A stretch of 64,000 nt of DNA from Ornithodoros turicata. Lineage: Eukaryota; Arthropoda; Arachnida; Ixodida; Argasidae. A program made the translations under genes and the position numbers. The stretch is taken from the NCBI RefSeq assembly GCF_037126465.1, contig NC_088210.1, forward strand, positions 24,639,511 through 24,703,510. The letters run 5' to 3'. Under the pieces are notes generated by a model. The model was not told where the DNA came from and did no database searches. It saw only the letters and a program-made list of their open reading frames with translations. Positions 54,921 to 64,000 of the stretch are shown here, in pieces (within the stretch, counting starts at the first letter, position 1; every line of letters starts with the position of its first letter).

Positions 54921-55031
54921 GGGAGGCGTACGCCCCTCCCTCTCCTCGAATCAGAAGCGATAACCCTATCATTCGTGGCAACGGGTGGCGCACAGCGTGC
55001 TATGCGGTGAAGTTCTGTTTTTAGAGGGTAG
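54921..55031. mobile_element. MITE family B right half
   Basis: AGGCGTACGCCCCTCCCTCT, CGAATCAGAAGCGATAACCC, TATCATTCGTGGCAACGG and GAAGTTCTGTTTTTAGAG form the full B right arm; the left arm is absent. Confidence 0.82.
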
Positions 55032-55138
55032 GAGCACGTCATGGCGCTCATAAATCGCGAACGACGCAACACATGGATCTCGTTCCTTTTATGTCAGTTT
55101 CAAGGTGACGTTTGCACTTTAGTGTCCCTTTTAGAGTT

Positions 55139-55249
55139 TGGTTGAAGGCAATCGCCAAGTACATGTGGGCGTGCGCAGAACCATTAACGCTATCACTTAC
55201 GTACGCAAAGGCGTTATCATACGACGCACTAAAACTCTCTATTGACCGC
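55139..55249. mobile_element. TACGC-family MITE, short
   Basis: AGAGTTTGGTTGAAGGCAAT to GACGCACTAAAACTCT. The right half (GCGCAGAACCATTAACGC, TATCACTTACGTACGCAAAG) closely matches 41915-41982. Confidence 0.68.
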
Positions 55250-55291
55250 GTCCCATTAACGATAACGTCGAAATGGGCCTGTTAGTAGGAC

Positions 55292-55441
55292 CTCATGAAA
55301 TTAAAAGCGCTAAACAAGACGAAGACGCACACAAATAGCGCACTAACAACAACTTGATTGCCCCATGTGAGTAATAACGTTGTTGTTAGTGCGCTGTTTG
55401 TGTGTGTCTCTTCGTCTAGTTTAGCGCTTTTAATTTCATGA
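55292..55441. repeat. Large inverted repeat, about 60-bp arms
   Basis: CATGAAATTAAAAGCGCTAA...GCGCACTAACAACAAC pairs with GTTGTTGTTAGTGCGC...AGCGCTTTTAATTTCATG around a spacer of about 26 bp. No clean duplication flanks it. Same architecture as the Penelope-like dyads. Confidence 0.85.
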
Positions 55442-56510
55442 TTTCATCATTAACGAGAACACACTTAGTGACATCTTGGTACCACATTCTAACAACTTCA
55501 ACAGGGCACTTCCTACGACCACGTCACGAAGGAGCCACAAACAGAAGGCTTATTTTACCCAAAGCCATTCGAGACTCAACTGGATCAGCCTAGCCATTCG
55601 CTGCAAGTTCGAAATAAATTACAAGACTCAACACCGGCCGTGCAACCTGCTCATAAAGAGCGTATTATTCGCGATTTCTACCCACCCTTTCCGCATTCCG
55701 CTTATTACGATCCCTCATCACTTACGTTCTCACAAAAAAAAAAAAAAAAAAACTACGCATTCCACCATATCGACCTCCACATGAAACGACTCTCATCACG
55801 CACAATCCTTGTACACCATGACATCACCGCAGCTACGAGCACTGCCCTGGGAGTAAGAACATAAAAAAACGGACCTCGCACATGCATGTATATACGCAAC
55901 CACGTAAACACGCAGAGTTCCGGTATCCCCCCGCGTAAGCCATCACAATGAACACGCCAAAGAGTCGCGCACGCGATGTTAGAACGATGTCTTCCTCCTT
56001 CCCTCTCGGTCGGGACTGCGTGAAAGTAAAGGCTGTATAGTCGGCCGTACGTACAGGCGACATCATCCTGTGGCCAACGGGAACCAAATGGATGTTGCGA
56101 CGTCGATATGCATCCACATGGCTCATTTGCCGGGAGAGTCGCGTGCGCGCTGCTCTGATTTACGTCCGTCGCGGCGTATAGCATGTACGGCTGTTCAGCA
56201 AAGAAAGTGCAGCGAGAAAACCAATGCAATCATCCCCGTGGCTTCGGTGGAGGTTTCCATGGCGACGGAATTTCTCGGTTGCACGTTAAAGGGGAATCGT
56301 CCGATGATAGAATGCCTGGGTTGATAGATCGGAAACGGTTCAGGGCCATAAGGATAATGTTGTTGCGGGATAGGTGGGTGCGGGAAGTTGGTGCGGCGGT
56401 ATAAGTTCAGTGACACGCGCGTGAGTGGAAATAGACAAATCAACGAACGCGAGAGTAGTAGTAATATTTGGTGTTCAGCACCTTTGGCTGGCTCAGTAAT
56501 TTATGCGGCA
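55442..56510. other. No gene seen
   Basis: Unique DNA with an A run at 55735-55751. The minus frame 55753-56229 (158 codons) and its overlapping plus frames show no domain. Confidence 0.45.
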
Positions 56511-56517
56511 CCTTCAG

Positions 56518-56625
56518 AACAGATGGTGGTGGTGATGTTGAAAGGGCTCGCCGTTGTTGGCCTCACAGAGATGGGCAACGTCACGACTGACGCCCTGGGG
56601 GAATGCGCGTCCTGCGACTTCTAAG
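56518..56625 (+). mobile_element. R repeat
   Basis: AGATGGTGGTGGTGATGTTG, GGCTCGCCGTTGTTGGCCTC and GCGTCCTGCGACTTCTAAGG; co-linear with 29325-29430. Confidence 0.78.
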
Positions 56626-56699
56626 GGACTGTGCCGACATACACCACACCTTCACCACATAACATGCTACATGCCAACCGCTGCACTCAATGAACATCA

Positions 56700-56927
56700 C
56701 AGCAGAGCACGCTCCTAGCCAACCGTCATCCCAAATGACAACGTTCTCTTCCTTGATTTGATGAAAAAAGGGGGGGCGTACGCCATTTTTGTGGCATTAT
56801 GCAGTTTATAATTGCCACAAAAAATAGCGTACGCCTCCCGTTTTCATTAATTCAAGGGAGAGAACGGTATCGTTCGGGATGATGGTTGGCTAAGTGCGTG
56901 TGCGGTGAAGCTCTGTTTTGAAAGTGC
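56700..56927. mobile_element. MITE family A variant
   Basis: CAGCAGAGCACGCTCCTAGC to GCTCTGTTTTGAAAGTG with GGGGCGTACGCC and AGCGTACGCC in the arms. The left tip is lost. A further A remnant with GGTATGCGTACGCC lies at 56935-57048. Confidence 0.8.
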
Positions 56928-57048
56928 GCACAGAATACCGCTATCATTCCTGACTCGTTGAAACCGGTATGCGTACGCCTCTCTGTGACGATTAACATGA
57001 CTGCATAAGTGTCACAAAAAGGCTTACACCTTCCGTCTTCAGCAAACC

Positions 57049-57286
57049 ACCGCATAGCACGCTCAGCAAGAGCCATTGCCACGAACGACAGAGTTATCGC
57101 TTCAGATTCGAAGAGAGGGAGAGGGTGGGGAGACGGCTTTTTGTGTCAATTTGGATATATGAAAATTGCCAGAAAAAGACGTCTCCCCTCCCTCTCTCTC
57201 TTCGAATCTGAAGCGATAACTCTTATCATTCGTGGCAACGGTTGGCGCAGAGCGTGCTATGCGGTGAAGTTGTGTGTCTATAGTGT
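57049..57286. mobile_element. MITE family B, diverged
   Basis: CACCGCATAGCACGCTCAGC to GAAGTTGTGTGTCTATAGTG. The arms hold AGAGTTATCGCTTCAGATTC and its complement. The GGCGTACGCC palindromes are lost (GACGGC / GACGTC), which is rare among the copies. Confidence 0.82.
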
Positions 57287-57375
57287 ACTTCGACAGCTGC
57301 TCCAGTGCACTTCCCAACTGACCGCTTAGAAATTAGAAAACAAATGAAGAAATCAAAGGGGAAACGACCCGTTCC

Positions 57376-57425
57376 GTGTGAGCGCCGCGAAGCAACTGTG
57401 GCTATGAGAAAAGGGGGAACGACGG
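57376..57425 (+). repeat. S repeat, partial
   Basis: GAGCGCCGCGAAGCAACTGT and GGCTATGAGAAAAGGGG match the start of the S repeat at 2094 and 29868. The remainder is deleted. Confidence 0.6.
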
Positions 57426-57487
57426 GATAGGGATGAACTAATAGAGGAGTAAGACGCACGGTCCCTTTCGCCCTCTGTTTTAGGAGT

Positions 57488-57832
57488 GTAGCACTGGACT
57501 TTCATGTACTGGTTCTCAACCAGAACCACACTGGCCCCTTCAACGCCCTTTTCAGCGAGGTCATAAAAATAGGCGCCCCCTATCCCGGCCGCTTACGTTC
57601 CGAACACTTCCGCATTCGCTCACGACAAAACCCCTGGTATCGCTCTTTCGTCTGGAAGACAAGTCGTTACGGCGTTCCGCCATCATTTAGCACGCCGTTG
57701 CTGACCGGAGCAGCCATCTCGCATCTGCTGCTGGGGAGAACCACGTATACGTCCCCAGAACAAGCAACGGCAAGAGGTGATTTAGCGGAGCGCCATATTA
57801 GACCGATTTGTCCGGCCCATACAATAACGTGA
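57488..57832 (+). other. ATG-less open frame of 114 codons, unrecognised
   Basis: The frame has no methionine, so it could only be an internal exon or a decayed element ORF. The translation (around PYPGRLRSEHFRIRSR and FVWKTSRYGVPPSF) looks less biased than the GC-driven frames elsewhere, but I cannot name a family. Confidence 0.22.
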
Positions 57833-58243
57833 GAGAAGAGCGACGTAGATCTGCCTCACATATACGACTGTTCCCCCGGCGAAACCACGCGGGAATGTCT
57901 GACCTGGCAAACATTAATCAAAGGATGGCCACGGGGACACTTGGCTGCGAAGATCACGTACACTTCTTATACGAAGCAAGAGGACACTCCGTTTTTTTTT
58001 CTCTCTCTCTCTTTTTTTTTTTTTTTCGAATCACAATTAGGAGGTGACACTCCTGGTCGTTCCTATTCTCTACTTCTACATTTTATAGTAATGAGAAAAT
58101 ACGCGGTGCCGTATGCAACCTTTCGAACATGACGGAAATTAATCAGAAATAGCCAGGCGGCGCGAACGGGTCTAGTTTAAGGAAAACCGCCATAAGCACC
58201 ACATTGCAACAAACTTTCAGGGGGACACTTACGATCTTTTGAT

Positions 58244-58455
58244 TGCAGCGAAACAGGAACGAGGACAAACACGAGAGACACGCTACACTTTCAACCAGGT
58301 TTATTACATTAACAATAAAGGTGGAAGTTCTTCAGAGGCACGGACATGTGATATCCGGTTATTCAATGGCGGTTCTACCTTTATTGGTAATGTAATAAAC
58401 CTGGTTGAAAGTGTAGCGTGTCTCTCGTGTTTGTCCTCGTTCCTGTTCCGCTGCA
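58244..58455. repeat. Large inverted repeat, about 85-bp arms
   Basis: TGCAGCGAAACAGGAACGAG...CCAGGTTTATTACATTAACA pairs with TGTAATAAACCTGGTTGAAA...TCGTTCCTGTTCCGCTGCA. The spacer is about 40 bp (TTCAGAGGCACGGACATGTG...). It is the longest dyad in the window. Confidence 0.9.
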
Positions 58456-59570
58456 TCGAAGGATCATGCACCAACCTGCCCATCGACTAACGAATACACT
58501 TACCGGTTACAACGTCTCTATATCAGCAAGACCATCGACCCTCGTCAAGCCTGCGGTCAAGACCAGCTCACCAACGCTCCGACCTCAAAGACGCCGCTTA
58601 TCTCTCTGGACTTCGCGTCTTCAGCGTGAGCTTCGTCATTAGTCCTTTCGCCAGACGTTCTCTAGCAATGCGGTGCAGTGTCGTGCCCGTGACGACGAGC
58701 AACACTACTCATCTGCACCGAAATAAACTAACGGTGTTACACTGCACCACTTCTTTCCAAGCCCTGAGTGAATGCGAAGGCAAGCGTTCAGCATCTCGCG
58801 TCCAATCTTATCGCTTTCTCGGTAGGTAAGCTGCGCGAGATCACTGGGAAGAGCGTTATCAATCGCGTTATCGCGACAGGGACTCCTTATCGTGTTCTGC
58901 GTCGCGAGACATCAGTGCGCGTGCTGCCTTGCCGTTTTCTCGGAATGATATCGGCCCGGTTGCGTTTCAGACACTTCGCGTTCGTGCCACAAGAGTTGAC
59001 GTCGTGTCGGTGCCGTTGCCGATGGGATGTTGGACTCCGCCACCGTTTGAGGTCGGACGGGTGGAGTATGGGCACTGAAGACGATGTAACCAAGAACCGA
59101 GGGAAGGAATAATGAGGGAGTGGGGGGGGGGGGGGGAGAATTCTTGTTTTGAACTATTTAGGTCGTGTGTAATAGCTGGCTCGTAAAATTTTAGCACGCC
59201 ACAGTCGGACTTAAAACTCCTACTAAGAACACGACAAAGACCTCTCGGTTCAGTTCACGCAGTGCTACTCAGAAAAGTTTGCAGAAGGTTTCAAATACGA
59301 AGATTATGCGTGGACGAGTACTAAAGGGGGCCCTTCGAATATCAAATAAATGACGCAGATACACGCAACGGGAATACAGAAACCTTTACGGTGCCAAGAG
59401 ACTTGCATATCCTAGGTTCATGGTGTCATTTAACGTTAACATTCTACGCTTTCGCGCAAGTGAGCAGACGCATCCCGCCAATAGAGAGTTCAAGAATGGA
59501 TACCCACTCTTCTAGCGAACTATCGTTCCGAATCATAACCGCTTTCTCTCGCTCGCTCACCAGACGTGTT
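58456..59570. other. No gene seen
   Basis: GC-richer unique DNA with overlapping frames (58768-59112 plus, 114 codons; minus 58887-59197). A G run lies at 59121-59136. No domain recognised. Confidence 0.45.
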
Positions 59571-59713
59571 GAAAATAGGAGCCGTACGCCTTTTAGTGAA
59601 ACTGCGCATTCATGTCAGTTGTCACAGAGGACGGTACACCAGCTTTCCCCTCAAGTTTGGAGTGGTAAAGGTACATTGAGCATGTTATGTGGTGAAGTTC
59701 TGTTTTTAGAAGG
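59570..59713. mobile_element. MITE A/B remnant
   Basis: GTTGAAAATAGGAGCCGTAC, TCAGTTGTCACAGAGGACGG and the right end GTTATGTGGTGAAGTTCTGTT are identifiable; the outer left arm is lost. Confidence 0.62.
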
Positions 59714-59719
59714 CGCAGA

Positions 59720-60500
59720 GCGTACTTAAACTACACTTATCTCTTGATTCTTTTTCCTTCGAGTTCCACTTCCTATACCTATCTTTATCCGTGTTCGATT
59801 GTCAACGATCGCCCCCATGACGTTTTTAGACATCCGTTGCAAATCGTCAAAGGAACCTACGTCGTATCAAAACACAGCTTCGTCCGCCCATTACAAAAAC
59901 GAGCCCCCATAAAACATATATACAGTTTTCCTTCTTTTTTTTATGTGGCAGCGAAGGTCAATCACGCTGACTCTGCAGATTTCAGCACTCATTTATACGA
60001 AAGCAAGAACACAATGTGTCAGCAAGCAACTGTAATCGAATTCTTCGCCACCGACGCAGAGCTGGGAGACAGCGCGGACGCGCCGCCATCTGTCGGTCGT
60101 GAGCGGAGACGGCAGCGCATGCGCGATGTCTCTGGCGCTACGCGCACAAGTTGCGGAGTACTTCCGCACTCTCCCTTTTATAACAAAGAAAGCTCTTTTT
60201 TGTGACACGTCCGTTTTGAAGGGACTGGTGTCCGATATGCTTTCTTCTCGGCGCTACTTCTTGCTTCTGAGCATTGCGGGTTGACATTATGTTTTCCCGT
60301 ATGTTTTTTTTTTTTTTTTTAGTTTCATTGAACTGAACCAAATTTTATGTTATCTGTAGCTAGTCTTTCCCTCACATAATCTGTACACGTTAACAAGTAT
60401 GAACACTCAGTACAGTTTCGAAATACAGGTCGGAATCCTTGATTCTGTCGCACACAGACTCTGCCGACCGGTCCCCCATTCAGAGCCGACTACGCTGTTC
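59720..60500. other. No gene seen
   Basis: The frame 59744-60205 (153 codons) has no recognised motif. A poly-T tract lies at 60303-60321. Confidence 0.45.
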
Positions 60501-60505
60501 TATAA

Positions 60506-60676
60506 CACTTTAAAAAAAAAAGAGTAATTTTTAGCCTCTTTGGTACAGCGCGGTAGTTTATGCCAATTTTAGGGACCATTTATGCTGCTTAAATTTCGGG
60601 AGCAAGCAATGTAACTCTAGGAGACTATATAGAAACTAATTGCTCCCCAATCTGCTAATTTCTTTTCCTTGCAGTG
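60506..60676. mobile_element. MITE family D, 171 bp
   Basis: CACTTTAAAAAAAAAAGAGT to TTTCTTTTCCTTGCAGTG. TTAGCCTCTTT and AATTGCTCCCCAATCTGC are the D subterminal phrases. Confidence 0.62.
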
Positions 60677-60679
60677 AAT

Positions 60680-61355
60680 CTGCTTGCTGGTGTAGAGAAT
60701 GGAATACATCGGTGCTGCCTGAGAGACACATATAGAGGAGAAAAAAAGAGGGAACTGGTACCGTTACAGCAATACAGAACTACTTGATAACTCGGTGCAA
60801 CGGAGTTACACTTCCACGACAACAAAGCTCTGCTTTACACAAAAGGTATGTCCAATAGCGAACGAAGCAAAGAGCAGCACGCAGGAAGTCTCCGCGACCC
60901 GTCGATTACTTTTACTCTTTCGTTCCCTAACCGTCACAATGTCGCAAGAAATATGAAAAGGGCCCCCTGATGGGAATCAATGCAACGACCATTTTGTCAT
61001 GATTCATCACCAAGTGGACAAGGAAGTGCGCTGTAAGGCGAAAGAAGAATGCCTTCAAAGATAAAGTGCCTGTACGTAACAGAGACAAGAGCAGAAATAC
61101 CGAAGGCGGTGCGCGTCTCGCCATTGGCGGGTCGCCTGACCAATGAATGGACTGAAGCTCCCAGTGATCGTCAGGCTGCGTTATTTCCAAGGAGACTCAA
61201 AGTAGCTGCCATAAAATAGTGCCATTATTAATGACGTGCCATTACTGTTGTGCTGATGACCTAGATTGAAGCCAGAGTGACTCGGAAAGTCCTTGTTTAA
61301 AGCGTGCATGAACGAGAGAAGGATGGCATTTGGGATGATGGTTTGGTCAAGAGCG
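60680..61355. other. No gene seen
   Basis: Unique DNA. A MITE right-arm scrap (GGGATGATGGTTTGGTCAAG) is at 61333-61355. Confidence 0.5.
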
Positions 61356-61361
61356 TACACC

Positions 61362-61850
61362 CTGAAGACAGAACTTCACCGCATAGCACGCTGTACACTC
61401 TAGTACACATAGTACACTCTAAAGACTTCTTCACCACATAGCACGCTCTCCGCCAACCACTATCCCGAGTGACATCGTTCTGCTCCCTGATTGGTCAAAA
61501 AAAGGGGTACGCCCCTTTTGGGACACTTATGTAGTTATGTTGGTTGTCCCAAAAAGGCGTACGCCCCACGCATTCCGCAAAAATCAGGAGTGATAACGGT
61601 ATCATTCTGTGCAATGGCCTTCACCGTGCTATGGGGTGAAATTGTGATTTTAGAGTGTAGGGTTATAGCTACTGATTCGAATAGAGAGGGGGGCGTACGC
61701 CTTTTTGTGTCAATTTGGATATATGATAATTGTCACGAAAAGGTGTATCCGCCTCTCTCCTCTCTCTCTTCGAATCAGAAGCGATCACCCTACCATGCGT
61801 GGCAATGGTTGGCGCATAGCGTGCTACGCCGTGACCAAAATGTATGTGAA
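61362..61850. mobile_element. MITE family B host with nested A/B
   Basis: Left tip CTGAAGACAGAACTTCACCG...CACGCTGTA (61362-61397), then the nested element. The B body resumes at TAGGGTTATAGCTACTGATT (61658) and continues to GCGTGCTACGCCGTGACC. Some of the left arm is deleted. The nested copy sits at the left-arm equivalent of the ACCCTATCATTCG site. Confidence 0.75.
61415..61657. mobile_element. MITE family A, 243 bp, nested in B
   Basis: CACTCTAAAGACTTCTTCAC to GTGATTTTAGAGTG, preceded by TA and followed by TA. One arm has GGGGTACGCCCC, the other AAAAGGCGTACGCCCC. Confidence 0.82.
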
Positions 61851-62405
61851 AACTTAACACGACAAAAACACAACACAGCCTATAGCTAGCAAAGAGAGAA
61901 TGACCTGTCCGTATCCGCACGACACCCGCCCAAAAACGAGTCAAAGAAACGGCTAGCTATACTGAAGATATGAGAGCACCTACACTGTCCGAGCCAGCAA
62001 GAAAGCGCACAATTCCTCTGCGGACTTCACACAATAGGAGAGGGAGGCCTAACAAAGGAAAGCTTTCTGGCCGCGCCGCTCGTGATATAAACAGCGTGGG
62101 CCCTGCCATATTAAGTCACCACTGCTCCAAAGAAGGCCATCGCAACGCGGACACATAATAGCCCAGGCAACAGATGTTGCCTGAAGGCAGCAGCGGGCCT
62201 GTGTCTCGATGACGCCGACCCAAAGCAAAAGATATACGTCTGGCAGCAACGACGGACATTCGTACGCCCACTTTAGTGCTGTATCGAAAGTTTGCACTTC
62301 CAACACCGGCGTCATCAGATTTCGATTGGGAAAGCGGCAACGCGTGTCACCGCGGGCACGGTTTCTGTTATCGTTCTTGTTTTTATTTCTTGTCCTTATC
62401 GTTGT
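61851..62405. other. No gene seen
   Basis: Unique DNA. Opposing frames near 62049-62447 have no domain. Confidence 0.5.
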
Positions 62406-62410
62406 TATTA

Positions 62411-62530
62411 CATTATAAGAAAAAAAAAGGAATAGATTAGGGAGCAATTATGACTTTTAGTCCCCTAGACCGCTATCAGTCCCCATTTCAGACCCCTCTG
62501 ATCCCAAAATTTACTCCCAATCACTGCAAA
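62411..62530. mobile_element. MITE family D left part
   Basis: After TA: CATTATAAGAAAAAAAAGGA, then GGGAGCAATTATGACTTTTA and ACTCCCAATCACTG. The right terminus is lost. Confidence 0.5.
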
Positions 62531-62867
62531 TAGTCATTAAACATCTCATAAACTTGTCTTATAACATCTATAACATCTCATAAACTTCATTTATTCAAGG
62601 GAGAGACGTACACTCTCAGAACAGAGAGGGGGGGGGGGGATAGCAAGTAGCTTGCCGTTGTTGGTCGCACTCAAGTGGGTATCGTCACGACTATAGCCAA
62701 AATATTAAAAAATATATAAAAGAGGGGGAGATGATAGTTCACGATTTCAAAGTGAGCCATAGGCAGGATGACCGATACTGATGGGACGGAGGCATACTGT
62801 AGATGAGAGGTGCGCTAGAGTGGTCTTTCCGCGAGGCCTGTTTCTTGAAGAAAACGCACGAGGCCGC
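62531..62867. other. Repeat scraps; no gene
   Basis: A small TAACATCTCATAAACTT duplication near 62560-62590, a G-run/GATAGCAAGTAGCTTGCC scrap of the G-type retroposon fused to an R-like CCGTTGTTGG phrase at 62627-62700, then unique DNA. Confidence 0.45.
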
Positions 62868-63356
62868 GAACTTCACCGCATAGCACGTTGTGCGCCAAAC
62901 ACACTCTTAGAAACGAACTTCGGCGCATAGCACGCTCCTAGCCAACCATCGTCTCGAGTGATATCTTTATCTGCCCTGATCTGTTGAAAACGGGAGGCGT
63001 ACGCCTTTTTGTGACAATTATGAACAGCATAAGCGTCACAAAAAGCGTACGCCTCCCGTTTTCTACAAATCAGGGCAGATAACGATATCATTCGAGATGA
63101 TGGTTGGCTGGGAGCGTGCCATGTGGTGAAGTTCATTTCTAAGAGTGCACAGCCACGAATGATAGGGTTATCGCTTCTTATTTCTGGAAAAAAGAGGGGG
63201 GGGGCGTACGCCCTTTTGTAAATATTATCATATATCCAAATTGCTACAAAAAGGCGTACGCCCCACTCGCCCTTCGAATCAGGAGCAGTAACCCTATCAT
63301 TCCTTGCAACGGTTGGCGGACAACGTGCTATGCGGTGAAGTTCTGTTCTGAGAATG
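62868..63356. mobile_element. MITE family B host with nested A
   Basis: Left arm GAACTTCACCGCATAGCACG...GCGCCAA, nested A (62902-63147), then GCCACGAATGATAGGGTTAT...GTTCTGTTCTGAGAATG and TA. The insertion point lies between GCGCCAA and GCCACGAATG of the B arm. Confidence 0.85.
62902..63147. mobile_element. MITE family A, 246 bp, nested in B
   Basis: CACTCTTAGAAACGAACTTC to TTCATTTCTAAGAGTG, with near-perfect arms and AGGCGTACGCCTTTTTGTG. The flanking TA has decayed to CA. Confidence 0.9.
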
Positions 63357-64000
63357 TATGACTGTGGCAATGCATATAGTCCCTAAAAGGACTTAAGATT
63401 AATTACTCCATCTTTTGAAGACTGTAGCTGCCTTTTGCCAGATATGGCGGGTAACTTTCTATAAGACGATGAGAAGACGATTGAGCGAGATATTCACGGA
63501 GCATCCGTTCCGCCTGCGTTCAGCCTCAGAACATGCAGTTACTTTCCTTTACCCCCAGGCCGTGGTTCCAATCAACACCCCGTAGAATATAAAGCCTACG
63601 GAATCATATTTAGACGAACTGCCAGCTCTCAGTGGCTTCACTGATGCCTGTCCGCTGAACGGAAGGAAGAAAACATGCACTCTCGTCGGGATGTTGATTC
63701 ATTGATTGATTGTAAATATCATTCACGAAGCAATAACAGAAGGGCCTAATATCGACTGTAGTGCAGGACGTCACGAAGTCTTACAACATGACCCGAAAAA
63801 AGGGAGGATAAGTACTGCGAGGACAGATATATGCCAGTTCAGCGGCACATAGCGTCAAAGGCTGAAGTGAGCAAAGGAACTCGCCAATGTCACCCGCTTC
63901 TATGGCTCCTACAAGACTTACACGGTAAGTGAATTAGACCATAGCAAACAGACTCGCAAGTTGTTTTACGGGATATATGTATTGGCGTAGAATGGTAACC
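63357..64000. other. No gene seen
   Basis: A CAGCCTCAGAACATGCAG phrase at 63523-63540 resembles the SINE 3' end. The rest is unique to the window edge. Confidence 0.45.

Noticed and set aside
3839..63147. CRISPR array from the repeated palindromic units
   Set aside because: Copies are 249-bp foldback elements at TA sites with irregular spacing and unrelated intervening DNA; the sequence is eukaryotic.
62873..63370. 165-codon minus-strand open frame
   Set aside because: It lies entirely within nested A and B MITEs. Similar peptide strings (FQQIRADNDI..., CYAVKF...) appear at every A/B copy because the arms are open in that frame.

Overview
The window is eukaryotic intergenic or intronic DNA from an arthropod, most likely a chelicerate and probably a tick. 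The evidence is a tRNA-headed SINE resembling tick Ruka-type SINEs, a CCTAA (TTAGG-type) telomere-like array, a LINE whose 3' end carries (TTG)n, and a very high load of palindromic MITEs. I found no complete cellular protein gene, rRNA gene or functional tRNA gene. Nearly every open frame is a chance frame or runs through a repeat. Species assignment is inference.

The dominant content is one superfamily of foldback MITEs. It falls into four families, named here A (about 249 bp), B (about 248 bp), C (about 275 bp) and D (170-456 bp). They share a terminal CACTCTTA/CACTCTAAG-like motif and TA target duplications. A, B and C also carry a conserved GGCGTACGCC palindrome in each arm. About 40 full or partial copies are spread through the window, densest at 2.2-4.4, 8.3-9.2, 26.4-29.5, 42.4-50.5, 54.6-57.3 and 61.4-63.4 kb. 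Many are nested in one another, and the window itself holds unoccupied paralogues of some insertion sites, so TA duplication can be read directly.

Other mobile DNA includes a hAT-type MITE with an intact 8-bp duplication (38.5-39.0 kb), a 594-bp TIR element at TA (37.8-38.4 kb), and a TACGC-rich TIR family (9.7-10.2, 41.8, 51.5 and 55.1 kb). There is also a Tigger-like fragment (14.8 kb), a TACAGGGTGT-ended family (29.6 and 30.7 kb), and a 1.06-kb TIR element inside a MITE (32.1-33.2 kb). Retroelements are a decayed LINE 3' end with recognisable C-terminal coding sequence (33.4-34.1 kb), several LINE tails, a 34-codon copia RNase H remnant trapped in a MITE (26.55 kb), three Penelope-like terminal fragments inserted into MITEs with 11-15 bp duplications, and several short retroposon families.

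By region: 0-2.2 kb holds SINEs and a 31-bp minisatellite. 2.2-9.2 kb is mostly nested MITEs with intervening unique DNA. 9.7-22.5 kb holds scattered DNA elements, a telomere-like array and LINE debris. 22.7-25.2 kb is GC/CpG-rich and promoter-like. 26.4-34.1 kb is nested MITE/SINE/LINE sequence. 34.1-37.8 and 39.0-40.4 kb are largely unexplained. 40.4-57.4 kb is the densest nested MITE region, and 57.4-64 kb is mixed. The candidate for something new is the behaviour of this foldback cluster: repeated insertion at equivalent TA sites of sister elements, and its co-occupation by Penelope-like fragments, some with large inverted arms.
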